Source: Silene latifolia (taxonomy: Eukaryota > Streptophyta > Magnoliopsida > Caryophyllales > Caryophyllaceae). From it: a DNA stretch of 64,000 bases. The DNA lies in assembly GCF_048544455.1 (NCBI RefSeq), contig NC_133537.1:12833541-12897540 (forward strand). Direction: 5' to 3'. Both the position numbers and the translations under genes were made by a program. The notes under the pieces were generated by a model. It worked only from the letters and a program-made list of their open reading frames with translations, did no database searches and was not told the origin of the DNA. Of the stretch, positions 1-11,400 are shown piece after piece; position 1 is the stretch's first letter, and each line of letters starts with the position of its first letter.

Positions 1-471
1 TCTCTTACTTTCTCTAATTATCAGGTAAATCTCGCCGTCATTGTTGGTTTCATCGTCATTATTTTCTTTTTCCAATTATTTCATTTGCATGTATGTGTTT
101 TTATCGATCATTATGTTATTTCTCTAAGTATTATTCGCTTAATTAGCTAGTAAAACAAATTAAATAAAATAAAACAAAGAAGAAGCAAGATGATAGAGAG
201 GAATGCATGATAAACTTAATTAATATTTATATTATATATATATAAATATTAATTAAGTTTATCATGCATTCCTCTCTATCATCTTGCTTCTTCTTTGTTT
301 TATTTTATTTAATTTGTTTTACTAGCTAATTAAGCGAATAATACTTAGAGAAATAACATAATGATCGATAAAAACACATACATGCAAATGAAATAATTGG
401 AAAAAGAAAATAATGACGATGAAACCAACAATGACGGCGAGATTTACCTGATAATTAGAGAAAGTAAGAGA
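1..471. repeat. Near-perfect 471-bp palindrome inside the CACTA element
   Basis: Base 1 pairs with base 471 and complementarity holds inward to about 232/240, leaving a loop of only about 5 nt in an AT-rich centre (TATATATATA). I saw no mismatch in the arms I checked. The left arm may extend before the window. RNA from this segment would fold into a hairpin of over 200 bp, a possible small-RNA source. A long-read chimera or fold-back assembly join is the alternative. Just outside the right arm, 473-498 repeats 420-445 directly with two changes. Confidence 0.9.
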
Positions 472-540
472 CGATGAAATCAACAGTGACGGCGAGATGA
501 TAAAGCGACGATGAGAAAGAGAGAAAGAGACGATAAGAAA

Positions 541-602
541 GTGTGTGTTTTGTGTTTGTGTTTGTGTTTGTCTGTTGTGTTTGTGTTTGTGTTTGTGTTA
601 AG
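541..602. repeat. GTGTTT-type 6-bp tandem repeat
   Basis: Imperfect (GTGTTT)n array within the CACTA element, between the palindrome and the subterminal repeats. It explains the Thr/Asn/Lys/His-rich reading frame on the minus strand, which is not a gene. Confidence 0.8.
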
Positions 603-654
603 GTTTGTGTTTTGTGGCTGTAGCTGATCTGTGTTTGTGTGTTTTATAGTATGG

Positions 655-990
655 AAAGTATTGACAACGGTTGTTAAACAAAAACCGTTGTTAAAACGTT
701 TTAACAACGGTTGTAAAACAAAAACCGTTGTTAAAAATTTTTAACAACGGGTTTCAAAAATAACCGTTGTGATTACTTTTCACTAACTTTGCGCCAATTT
801 TACGCCAAATTATTAACAACGGTTGTGCATATTTGACCCGTTGTTAAAACTTATAACAGACGGTTATATAACCATACCCGTTGTAATTAATTTTAGTAAA
901 ATTTGCGCCATACGTTCTACAACGTCTATTGTGATTTTCGTGAATAAGCGTTGTTAAAGGGGCGTTTTAGTTGCCTGGATTTGTAGTAGT
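655..990. repeat. CACTA subterminal repeat array
   Basis: At least eight copies, in both orientations, of a core AACAACGG/CCGTTGTT, often paired as short inverted repeats (for example around 663-740). Spacing is irregular. The array lies immediately inside the terminal CACTACTACAAA motif, as expected for transposase-binding subterminal repeats of CACTA transposons. Confidence 0.8.
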
Positions 991-991
991 G

Positions 992-1268
992 GAGTGTTCC
1001 AAACCGTCTGCCTATGTGATCGACTAGTCACATCTTATGACTCTATGGCACTTGAACTTGCCATCAATCGCATCACACTCTAGTCACTTCGAGACGTCAC
1101 CTCATACAAGTGACTATGGGCGATTACTATGTCAATTTAGTTCACTTTAATGGGGTTAGAACTTATCTTTACAACCCATTTGAATATGACAAAGTAATGA
1201 AAAGTTAAAAGATAAATGTGATTATGCATATGAACAAATAAAACAACTCTTTTATTTCATATCAAAAT
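992..1268 (-). other. Copia 3' non-coding tail
   Basis: Sequence between the end of the RNase H region and the CACTA terminus, AT-rich and without a reading frame. It does not match the 5' LTR of this element (17799-19046) by eye, so I take it as internal 3' sequence upstream of a 3' LTR that lies outside the window. Confidence 0.55.
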
Positions 1269-3750
1269 CTAACATAAAACTAGCATGCGTTTAAGTCCCA
1301 TGGACACAACATGTCCATCATGTTTAGCCTGCGATAAAGGCTTGGTGAGAGGATCAGCAATGTTATCATCCGTCCCAACCTTAAAAATCGCAATTTCCTT
1401 CCTTTCGATGAAATCTCTAATTATATGGAATTTTCTAAGTACATGTCTAGATCTATTACTAGACTTGGGCTCTTTAGCTTGGAAGATTATCCCGTTGTTG
1501 TCACAATAGAGAGTAATGGGATCATTGGCGGTAGGTACTACTTTTATCCCTTTCAAGAATTGCTTGATCCACATAGCTTCCTTGGCAGCTTCTGATGCTG
1601 CTATGTACTCAGCCTCCGTTGTAGAATCCGCAGCATGCCTTCCTTGAAGCTTCTCCACTTACGGCACCACCATTGAGCATGAAAACAAATCCAGCTTGTG
1701 ATTTCATGTCATCTCTATCTGTTTGAAAACCGGAGTCCGTGTAACCCTTAAACACGTAGCTCGAGTCACCTCCAAACATTAAGACAGTAATCCTTAGTCC
1801 TTCGCAAGTACTTAAGGATGTTCTTGACGGCAATCCGTTGACTCTCACCGGGATTTCCTTGATATCTACTCGCCATGCTCAAAGCATACAAGACATCCGG
1901 ACGAGTGCATATCATGGCATACATGATCGATCCAACGGCGGGAGCATAAAGGATCAACTTCATGCTCAACATCTTTGGTTCGTGTGTGATTGAGACTTGC
2001 TCAATATGGTCCCACTAACCATAGGAACCAAGCCTCTTTTGGATTGGTCCATGCTGAGCGTCAAGAATCTTATCAACATAAGATTCTTGACTTAATGCCA
2101 ATATCCTTTGGGTCTATCTCTATAGATCCGGATACCTAATATGTGTTGTGCTTCTCCTAAATCCTTCATTTGGAAATGATTTCCTAGCCACTCCTTGATG
2201 GAAGACAGCATAGGAATGTCATTTCCAATAAGTAGTATGTCATCCACATACAATATTAGGAACACAACATTGCTCCCACTGAACTTCATGTATAAACATG
2301 GTTCCTCAATACTTTGAGTAAAACCATTTTCTTTTATGACATGATTAAATCGATGGTTCCAACTTCTTGATGCTTGCTTAAGACCATAAATGGATCTCTT
2401 AAGCTTGCATACTTTTTTAGGATTTTTAGGATCCACAAAACCTTCAGGTTGTATCATGTACACCTCCTCTTCTAAATGCCCATTCAGAAAAGCGGTCTTG
2501 ACATCCATTTGCCATATTTCATAGTCATGAAATGCGGCGATCGCTAACAGTATCCGAATTGATCTTATCATAGCCACGGGGGCAAAGGTTTCGTCATAGT
2601 GAAGACCATGAACTTGAGTAAAACCTTTTGCCACTAGCCTAGCCTTGTAGACATCATCATGTCCTTTTATGGCATTCTTTACTTTGAAGATCCATTTGCA
2701 CTGAAGAGGTCTTGCCCCTTCAGGCAAATCCACCAAGTTCCATACTTGATTTTCATGCATAGAACTCATTTCGGATTTCATGGCTTCAAGCCATAAAGCT
2801 GAATTGGGACTAGAGATTGCAGCTTTGTAGGTGGCGGGTTCGTCACTTTCTAAAAGTAACACATCAAGGGTCCCATCCTCTTCGATAAGTCCAACATATC
2901 TATCAGGATGGTGAGAAACTCGACCCGACCTCCTCGGTTGAGGAATAACAACAGAATTAGACGACGAAGGAACGTCTTCTTGCGTCTCTACTTCGGTTTG
3001 TGGCTCTTGAACTTCATCAAGTTCAAAATTTCTCCCATTCTGTCTCTTAGAAATAAACTCACTTTCTAAGAAGACAACCTCACTAGACACAAACACTTTG
3101 TTTTCTTGAGGTTTGTAGAAGTAATATCCTCGGGAGGTAATGGGGTAACCTACAAAGATGCATTTTTTGGATCGTGGGGCAAGCTTGTTGTCGGTTTTTG
3201 CCTTGACGTAAGCATTACATCCCCAAATCTTCTTATAGGATATATTAGGAACCCTTCCTTTCCACATCTCATATGGAGTCTTTTCGGTTGCCTTTGTTGG
3301 ACTATTATTCAATGATTTGATTGCAGTTTGGATTGCAAATCCCCAAAATGAGTCGGGTAACTCGGTTTGACTCATCATGGATCGAACCATATCTAGTAGG
3401 GTTCGATTTCTCCTTTCGGCAACACCATTAAGTTGTGGTGTACCGGGTGGACTGAGTTGTGACACGATGCCACAAACTTTCAAGTGTGAATCAAATTCAT
3501 TACTAAGATACTCTCCACCACGATCGGATCGTAGTGCCTTTATCCTTTTGTTCAATTGGTTTTCTACTTCATTTTGAAATTCTTTAAATTTCTCAAAAGC
3601 TTCACTCTTATACTTCATTAAGTAGATATACCCATATCTACTTAAATCATCGGTGAAGGTTATGAAGTAATCATAATTTTCCCTAACGGTGATAGTCATT
3701 GGTCCACATACATCGGTATGTATAAGTCCCAATAGTTCACTAGATCGAGT
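1269..3750 (-). pseudogene. Copia integrase - reverse transcriptase - RNase H region (fossil)
   Basis: Minus-strand coding blocks. About 3100-3750 resembles the Copia integrase core (HTDVCGPM entry, later SDRGGEYLS and NGVAERRNRTLLDMVRSMM). About 2092-2800 resembles Copia reverse transcriptase (KARLVAKGFTQ, MDVKTAFLNG, LYVDDILLIG). About 1269-2000 resembles the Copia RNase H region with the DNNGIIF, RSRHVLRKFH and DPLTKPL signatures. It is a fossil copy with a few breaks. The order and motifs identify Ty1/Copia with high confidence; I do not assign a lineage firmly (Tork/Angela-like is plausible). Confidence 0.88.
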
Positions 3751-3768
3751 CCCACAGACGGCGCCAAT

Positions 3769-4360
3769 TGTTCCGGGTGTAATTCCGAAGCAGTTATTTG
3801 CTACCACTCGTGGCTTGTAGAATGATGTCTTTGATTGAATCCTCCTTTCGGTCTCCTGAAACAATGAACAAACTGAGGGCTCGGCTTTGTACCGAGCGAA
3901 CTCTATCCGACGCTCAAGTCAGTAAACTTAAAAGGATTAAGTCGTGTGTTACTTGGCGAAGTATATATTGTAGAGAGATAAGGAAGATATTACCAGATTA
4001 TGAGGTGTTTAGGTTATATTTCGGATCCTTTCCTCAATGAGGGTTGAGGAGTATTTATAGACTTTCACCTTTTGTCACGTAGTGGCCAAGTGGCCAAGTG
4101 GCTAGCAGGTGGAAAGACTGATCTACCCTCGGCCGAGGGACCCATGGCAGGCCGGCGGGCCCTGTTGACTCGCCGCCGAGGGGTCTTGTATATGAGTACG
4201 CGGGTATGTGCCCCGGCTGGCTAGTTGTCCCAGCGGAGACCCAAGAGACAGGCCGACAGGCTGCGTCGGTTAGGCTGTCTAAGTCGTTGACTTGCTGTGG
4301 ATATCTTTGACCTTGCTCAATATGTTGACTCGGTCAGCGGGTGCAGAATATGCCCCATCA
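3769..4360 (-). repeat. 3' LTR of the nested Tat Gypsy
   Basis: 592 bp, nearly identical to 13994-14585. On the minus strand it starts TGATGGGGCATATTC and ends CCGGAACA. Outside it, at 3751-3768, lies a copy of the primer-binding-site sequence that normally belongs just inside a 5' LTR, followed directly by Copia integrase sequence. Confidence 0.9.
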
Positions 4361-4376
4361 ATTTGCCCCCAGCGTA
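4361..4376 (-). other. Polypurine tract of the nested Tat Gypsy
   Basis: On the minus strand the bases just before the 3' LTR read GCTGGGGGCAAAT, a purine-rich tract at the position where plus-strand DNA synthesis starts in LTR retrotransposons. Confidence 0.6.
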
Positions 4377-4823
4377 GTCTATGCCGTGGTATGGACCTTC
4401 GATGAGTGTTGAGCGTATTCTGCACAAGATTGAAAAAATTTCTGCCCCGGCTTCTTCTACCTCGGCTTGGTTCTGCTTAGGCCGTACCGTATCATATCCC
4501 CCCTCCACATGGATGTGTAATGGACATCAGATGTGGAAAAGAAAGTGGCGCTGGCCGAGACCGAGGTTGTGAGTGCCGTGTGCTTTTGATTGCCCTGGCC
4601 GCCAAGCTTGGTTGAATCAGCGGGCCGTTGGGCAAGTAGATACCAAGGAGCGTGTTGAAGAAGATACGTCGATTGGCATTCTGTCAAGGAGCGTGTTGAA
4701 GAAGCTTTGTAACTGTTTGTCGATTGACATTACATGGCTGCATGCTTGACATGTGTCTCGTTGCTGATTGGTTGACGCTTCATGGGCTTTGCCCTGATTG
4801 GTCGGATTGAGTGGGCTTTCCCC

Positions 4824-4831
4824 TATAAATA
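4824..4831 (+). promoter_or_regulatory. TATA box for the antisense gene of the Tat Gypsy
   Basis: TATAAATA in the context CCCCTATAAATAGGAG, about 180 bp upstream of the ATG at 5012 and followed by a CT-rich leader rich in TTTCTTC. It lies on the strand opposite to gag-pol, so it can serve only the antisense unit. Function is inferred from position and consensus. Confidence 0.6.
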
Positions 4832-5011
4832 GGAGAGTTAGCCCCTGAATTTGGCCTTCCAAATTCATTTTCTCAAAAAATTTCTTCTTTCTAGCCCTCT
4901 TTGACGAAACTTCTCTCTAGTTTTCAGAATCGTTACTTCGGCGTAGCACTTTTTCTTCAAGGTAAACAAACAAATTTTTCAACTTTTAACTTTTAAGTTT
5001 TTGTTGTGAAC

Positions 5012-6034
5012 ATGTCTTCTGCTGATGCCGGACCTAGTAACCCTGCGCCGGGGGGATCCCCGTCGCGTTTTGATGAAGAGGAGGCACTAGCCGACATCCC
5101 GCTGAGGTCCGGGGGTCCTAGGTCTCCTTCTCCTGAGGTTGATCCAAGAGTTTTGGAGGAATGGGAGGAGGAGGATGATGATGTTGATGATGACGGTGAT
5201 GATTACGGGGGGACTCATCCTAATGAGGACAGGCCGTACGTCCTGGATCACGGCGACGCCTGTAAGATCGGCCCTGACCGTGCTTGGACCCACAAATTCG
5301 CCAGTTGTTCTGGTCCTGACTTTTTCGAACGTCACTTCTCCTTCGGCAGGGGGTATAATATTGTTATTCCTGGGGAAGGTCAGGCGGTCTGTTGCCCTCC
5401 CAAGGGCTGCATCGGCGTATACATCCGGCACCTGGAGTACGGGCTCCGGTTTCCGCTGAATGAATACGTTATGGCCATCATTAGAGCCATGAACGTCGCC
5501 GTGGCCCAACTGCACCCGTTGGCCATTAGGACTATAGTCGGCTTTGTGTGGCTCTGTCTCTTCAAGGGGGAGGTCCCAACGGTTAATTTATTCCGCCGGC
5601 TTCATCACCTTCGGCCGTCGTTTCCTGGTCGCGTTGGGTGGTACAGCGTGCAGACGGAGCCGGGTTACGTCTCCGTTGATAAGCTTTCCTCCTGCAAGGA
5701 CTGGAAAGAGCGGTGGGTGTACGTTGAGGTTCCGGAGGATTATCCATTGCCCCGATCCTTCCAGCACCAAGTCAATTTGCGGTGCGAGAGTAAGGGGGAG
5801 CATGAAAAATGGGTCTCCCAGAGTAAGCTTAAGATGGACGCCAGCAGGGTCCCTCTTAATGCGGATGAGAAGCGGGCGATGAGGCTGTTTGAGGCGGAGA
5901 AGAATGGGGTGCCGAAGGGATGGATGCCCCCGACGCAGATCATTCTTCAGGATGAGCTGCTCTGCCACGTCGGCCTCATACCGGCCCTCGAACGGGGTGA
6001 GTGGGGTCGGTGTGAGGCCCATCTCCGCTTTTAA
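5012..6034 (+). pseudogene. Antisense accessory ORF, Transposase_28-like (retroelement-encoded)
   Basis: A GC-rich reading frame on the strand opposite to gag-pol. The ATG at 5012 is chosen because the in-frame codon before it at 5006 is GTG. The N-terminus is Pro/Ser/Gly-rich, then a strongly acidic stretch (about residues 48-68, EEWEEEDDD). A domain follows with GCIGVYIRHLEYGLRFPLNE, AQLHPLAIRTIVGF and a WKERWVYVEVP segment. These match my recollection of the Putative gypsy type transposon family (Transposase_28, PF04195), which is known as an antisense gene in Tat-lineage elements. The biochemical role is not known. Local base composition (GC-rich) differs sharply from the surrounding AT-rich DNA. 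Confidence 0.75.
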
Positions 6035-6585
6035 TGCTTCTGTTTTTTTGAACATTGATTTATTTCTTCTACTTGACTCTTGCTTCGTTTCCTTTGCAGA
6101 CCATTTTGGCCCGGACCTGTCTGAGGATATCCTCCGGAGAATGGGGCTTGCCAAGGACAAGACAGTCGTTGATGTGCATCCTAAGGCCCAGGCCCGTGAT
6201 CGCAGTCGGCGCAAATGATCTCATGGATCGGTGAAGGGCTTGGGCACGACGGCGGCCCAGCGAAGGTTCGGTAACATACCGCGCCGAACGCGAAAAACAA
6301 AGTCTTCGGCGCGACGGCGCGCCGACATCGTTCCACCTCCACTCCCTTCGGTCCAAAAGAAGACGGTGGAGATCGTCGATATTACCGCCGAGGACGAGGT
6401 CACCGTGGCAGAGGAATCTCCTCTCTTACGTAAGAGAAAAGAGAGGCTGCGCGCTGCTATCGCTCGCTACCGAGGCCTAGAAAGAAGCGGGTCCTCCGAC
6501 CAAGAAGGCCAAGCCTGGTACAGATCTATCTTGTGGCTCAGACTTAGCCGGTTCATTAGGCGTTCCTGATGACAGGCTCTCTGGT

Positions 6586-7557
6586 ATGTCCATGAATGTT
6601 GACACAGATGCCTTGATTGAATTTTTTGTAGATCCACCGCCGCCGTCTACCGGACACACTGTTGAACGGCGCGCTGAGAAGCGACCTGTGCAGACGGGTG
6701 GTAAAGATGCCACCATCGTTTCTTCCTTCCCGAAGCCTACCCCCGCCCAGATCAGGTCGGAGGGCATAAGCTTGGCCAGGATGCTGGCGAAATGGGCTGA
6801 TGTGGCCGGTGCTCATATTATGGAGCAGGAAAAGGTCATGGCTGAAGTTGCCCCACAGCTTGAGCGGCTCAGGCTTGAGGTCGCAGCTGCGAAAAAGGAA
6901 GCTGAGGGAGCCAAGGCCGAGGCTCAAAAGGCGGTCCTTGCTGAGCGAAAACTTAGGGAGGATGCTGAAAAGGCAGTCCTTACTGAGAAAGCCAAGGCTG
7001 AGGCTTTGGCGGCTGAAGCCGCTAAGCTGCTGGAGGAGCGTGACAGGCTTCAGGCCGTCGCCAACTTCACCGCTAAGAAGAGGGACGAGTGGAAAAACAT
7101 GTTTAAGGCCCAGGGGAAGGTGCTTCGGAATAAACAGGCTGTCATCGACCAGAGGGAGCTGGACATTGAGAAGCTCCAAAATGAGATTCTTCCTAACATG
7201 TGCGCCCAATACCGGGACCTGGCCGAAGAAGCCGCCAGGGAAGTGATAGGGGAACTCTTTCTTGATGGCTCCTTTCCGTGGCAAAAATTCGACGAGCTTC
7301 TTGATGACAAGCTTGAAGCTAAGGAGAAGGCCGCGGAGGCGAAGGCTGCTGAGGAGGCAAGGGTGAAGAAGGAGGAAGAGGAGGCCGCGGAGAAGGCGGC
7401 CCTTGCTGAGAAAGCGAAGGCGGCCAAGGAAGAAGCTGAGAGAATGAGGGCAGCTGAGGCTGCTGAGGCTGAAGCTTCCAAGACAGTTTCTGGGTCGCCT
7501 ACCAAAGATGATGCTGCTGACGTCGCCGATGGCGAGCAGCAGCAGCAACAGGCATAG
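6586..7557 (+). pseudogene. Antisense accessory ORF, coiled-coil part (retroelement-encoded)
   Basis: About 323 residues on the plus strand, downstream of the Transposase_28-like block. From about residue 80 on it is dominated by Ala/Glu/Lys heptads (EVAAAKKEAEGAKAEAQKA and similar), a long coiled coil interrupted by a more globular stretch with a MCAQYRDLAEEAAREV segment, and it ends in a poly-Gln run. Antisense proteins of Tat elements commonly pair a Transposase_28 domain with such a coiled coil. The overlapping minus-strand frames (Leu/Ser-rich) are shadows of it. No function is assigned. Confidence 0.7.
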
Positions 7558-7800
7558 GGAGACGGGCGGTCGTCACCAGGTTCACCGGCTAAGATCTCGG
7601 ATAGCTTCAGCTGTTCGGGGGCCAATTATTAAGCCTTTCCTCCCTGCCATCTTTTGGCGCTTCATATGATATGTCTGTAACCTTTTGCTCTTCTTTTCCT
7701 TGTTTTTTGTAAAACTTTGGTAGGTTGTGTTTTGGCTTATCCCTATGGGGACGGCCGTCGTCTGTATTCTCCTTACTTGTAATCATTTTTTTTTTAATAT
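7558..7800 (+). other. 3' flank of the antisense gene
   Basis: After the antisense stop codon the sequence turns T-rich, with TTTTGTAAAACTTTGG and a run of T at about 7787-7795, and carries no reading frame. It probably holds the 3' end of the antisense transcript, which points towards the end of the sense integrase coding region at about 8422. Confidence 0.4.
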
Positions 7801-7809
7801 AGCTTGTTT

Positions 7810-8310
7810 ATTGGCCCTCGGCTTGGCCGGGGCTTTGATCACAATCCTTCACTTGTCTTCTTGCGTTATTAATTGAGTGCTTTTTCGTTTTTACCTTCGG
7901 CCTGGCCGAGGCAGTTAGAATGCGTATCTCAACTGTGTTTAACGTCTTTTTAAACATGTTGGCATGTTGGTCGCTTCCTCTTTCACTCTCGGTCTGGCCG
8001 AGGCGTCCGATTTGCGCTTCCCAACCGCCGATGTAAACATGTTAGCGTATCGACCGTTGTGTCCCCTGCCAGGCCTTCGGTTAAACGAGGCGGCTAGAGG
8101 TTACGGCGCGACAGCGTTCGTATCTGTAGACATATTGATCGCTTCCTCTGCCAGGCCTTCGGTTGGCCGAGGCGGCTAGAATTGCGTCTCAACTGTACTT
8201 ATACGTTCCTAAGGCATGTTGGTCGCTTTCGCGAGTATCAACTGTGCTGGTAGTGACTGCCGTGGTGTCTACTTCTTGGGGTGACTGCCCGGCTTGGGCC
8301 GCGGCGTCTA
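7810..8310. repeat. Degenerate ~85-bp tandem repeats in the Tat Gypsy
   Basis: Five to six diverged units, each containing a self-complementary core such as CTTCGGCCTGGCCGAGG, at about 7816, 7896, 7986, 8074, 8156 and 8290 (spacing about 80-90 bp). Units also share GTCTCAACTGT and CATGTTGGTCGCTT. They lie exactly where the sense pol gene and the antisense gene converge. The Silene element Retand was described as a Gypsy family harbouring an amplified tandem repeat; this block may be the equivalent. Confidence 0.7.
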
Positions 8311-8421
8311 CCTCGATATGACTACGGAGGGGATAAACACTTTGATGGAAAACTTGGATGATTTTTCAATAGATATAAACACGCGTTGGGGTGCCAACAA
8401 TCGTTTTGGACACCTCCGCCG

Positions 8422-11400
8422 CTATACAAAGTATTTCCTGAGATTGTCAGTGTTCCAATGGCTCATCAAAGGCATACCCTCCATGTCTGTCAACCGGTAC
8501 GTACCCGGCCTCATTTCTTCAACCACTTTGTAGGGACCCTCCCAGTTGGCCGTCAATTTACCATGAATGTTTCCTTTGTTGGTGGCGGCCGACTTTCTTA
8601 GGACTAGATCCCCTACTTTTAAGTCCCTTTTGTGGACTCTTCGGTTGTAGGCTCTTCTCATTCGGTTTTGGTATACTGCCAAGTTGAGGCGTGCTGTATC
8701 TCGGCTTTCTTCGACCAGGTCTAGGGAGGTTCTCAGACCTTCCTCATTTTCAGCCGGGTTAAAGGTGGCCGTTCTGAATGTGGGCACCGTTGCTTCAATT
8801 GGCAGGACTGCTTCGGACCCGTAGACTAAGTGGAATGGACTGTACCCCGTTGCTTCTTTCTCCGTGGTTCGAAGGGACCACAGGACGCCGGGTAGTTCAT
8901 CGGCCCATCTTCCCTTTAGGTCTTCAACTTTCTTCTTCAAACCGTTAAGGATTGTTTTATTGGCTGCCTCCGCATGTCCGTTGCTCTGTGGGTGGCAGAC
9001 GGAGGAGTATGCAAATTTGATACCAAGTTCTTCCAACCAGCTCATTATTGTGTCACTCCAAAACTCTCGGTCGTGGTCAAATACCATGACTTGGGGTAAC
9101 CCAAAACGAGTTATGACATTTTCCCAGATTACCTTTCTTACGGCCGACGTCGTCTTCGCAGGTACCGCTACAGCTTCAATCTATTTGGTGAAGTAGTCAA
9201 TGGCGACAATCAAGTACTTTCTTCCTCCGGATGCCGTTGGAAATGGCCCTAGTAGATCCATCCCCCACTGTGCAAAAGGAAGGGGGCTAAGTACCGGCTG
9301 CAGGTCTCGGGAAGGTGCATGTATCACCGGAGCATGCATTTGACAGTTGTTGCACTTTTTGGTTTTGGCTCTGGAATCCTCAAGCATGGTGGGCCAGAAG
9401 TAGTCGGCTCGGAGAGCTTTGTGGGCTAGTGTTCTTGCCCCCATGTGATGGCCGCAGATGCCTTCGTGAATTTCTGTCAGTATTAGCTCCGCGTCGGCTG
9501 GACCGACACATTTCAAGAGTGGCCTTATCACGGACCTCCTGTACAATTCTCCTTCAAACACCAGGTACCTTGCTGCGATCCTCTTTATCTTCTGCGAGAG
9601 GCTGCGATCCTCCGGTAACTCACTTGTCAGTTTGTACCTCATTATTGGAGTCATCCACGTCGTCTCGGCCTCTATGTCGCCCACCATGCCGACGGTCTCA
9701 GTGATGCTCTTGGCATTCCTGATGTCCACCAGCACGGTTCGGCTGACATTCTTGATGGTTGAACTGGCAAGCTTTGAGAGAGCGTCGGCTCGGTTGTTCT
9801 CGCACTGGGAATGCATTGTATCTGAAAAGATTTCAACTTTGAAGTGTCAGCTTTTACCCTTTCCAGGTATCTTACCATCCCGTCGTCTCGAGTCTCGTAC
9901 TCTCCTCTGATTTGATTAGCCACTAAAAGTGAGTCTGTTTTCAAAATGATGTGTTCCGCCCCGGCGGCTCTAGCTAACTCGACTCCAGTTATCACCGCCT
10001 CGTATTCGGATTCGTTGTTTGAGGCCGAGAAGGTAAATTTCAAGGCGTACTCAAACTCGTCCCCGTTTGGGCTGATGATAAGTATGCCGCTCCCGAGCGT
10101 TCGCCGTGGAGGACCCGTCGGTGTATACTTCCCATACTCCAGGGTTTTGCTCTTCTTGATATGTGCACTCGGCCAGAAGTCTCGCAAGTGCTCGCCCCTT
10201 TATCGAGGGCCTCGGCTTGTATTGAATGCCGGTTTGGATAGCTCTCGCCCATTTGATGAGCTGCCGGATTGTTCAAATTTTTCCAATGCTTTCTCCAATG
10301 GTTGGTCGGTTAGGACCGTCACGGGATGTGCGTCGAAGTAAGGTTTCAATTTCCTTGCGCAACGACGACAAAGAAAGGTCGCTTTTTCAATCGGGTAATT
10401 TCTTTCGGCGGGCAACAATGTGTGGTGACAAAGTAGATTGGGTGTTGCTTTGTTTGTCTTCTTCTCGACGATCACAAGATCGACCGTGGCCGAGGTAATC
10501 GCTATGTATAGATATAGCGTCTCCCCAAAGATCGGCCGGACAGGGTTGGGAGAGTTTGAAGATGAGCTTTCGATTGCCTGAAAGTCGTGCTATGTTCCTC
10601 CCCCACCAAGTATTTATTCCCCTTTAACACTTTGAAGAATGGGGTGCTCTTGTCGGCTGACCGAGAGATGAAACGGTCTAAAGCCGCCATCCTCCCGGTC
10701 AGCATCATAACCTCTTTTCGATTCCGCGGCTCCGGCAGGTCCAGGATTGCTTGGACTTTCTCTGGATTGGCATCAATTCCCCTGGCGCTGACAAGTATGC
10801 CGAGGAACTTACCTGCCCGGACACCGAAGTTGCATTTCATTGGGTTGAGTTTCATGTTGTATTTCCTTAGTGAACAAAATGTCTCGTGTAAATCGGCTAG
10901 GTGCTCGCTGTCAGACTTGCTTTTTACAATAGCGTCGTCGACGTAAGCCTCAATGTTTCGCCCTTTTTGATTTTGGAACACTTTGTCCACCAGTCTTGTG
11001 TAAGTTGCGCCGGTGTTCTTCAAACCGAACGGCATCATTTTATACATGTATGTGCCATTACCGGTGATAAATGCGCATTTAGGCATGTCCTCCTCGGCCA
11101 TGAATACCTGATGATACCCTGAGAAGGCGTCCAGCAGGCTCAGCATAGTGTAGCCTGCCGTGGCGTCGATTAAACTATCTATTCGAGGCAAGGGATAGCA
11201 ATCTTTGGGGCACGCTTTATTAAGATTGGTAAAATCTACACACATCCTCCACGCCCCCGATGACTTCCTCACCATTACAACATTAGCTAACCACTCAGGA
11301 TAAGTACAAGGCATGATAAAGCCCGCCGCTAGTAATTTATCTACCTCGGCCTTGATGGCCTCATCCTTTCTACCGAGGAGTTCCTCATCTTCCGCTTGAC

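Larger units (their letters stand above)
1..991. mobile_element. CACTA (En/Spm) DNA transposon, one terminal region
   Basis: The segment ends at 991 in TTTGTAGTAGTG, the reverse complement of the CACTACTACAAA terminus typical of plant CACTA elements. The last 340 bp are packed with direct and inverted copies of AACAACGGTTGT and CCGTTGTTAAAA. Such subterminal arrays are where En/Spm-type transposases bind in known family members. The other terminus lies before the window, so the element is incomplete here and no transposase coding is visible. It abuts Copia 3' sequence at 992, so it appears to have inserted into the Copia element. The 3-bp target duplication cannot be checked without the other end. 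Confidence 0.82.

Noticed and set aside
1-471. MicroRNA precursor
   Set aside because: The hairpin is far too long and too perfect. A siRNA-type hairpin or artefact is more likely.
480-707. Thr/Asn/Lys/His-rich small protein in the CACTA element
   Set aside because: It is the translation of a GTGTTT tandem repeat and a subterminal repeat, not a gene.
5087-6214. Long minus-strand frames opposite the antisense accessory gene
   Set aside because: They are GC-rich shadows of the plus-strand coding blocks, without domains.
6556-7625. Leu/Ser/Ala-rich minus-strand frames
   Set aside because: Shadows of the Ala/Glu/Lys coiled-coil frame on the plus strand.
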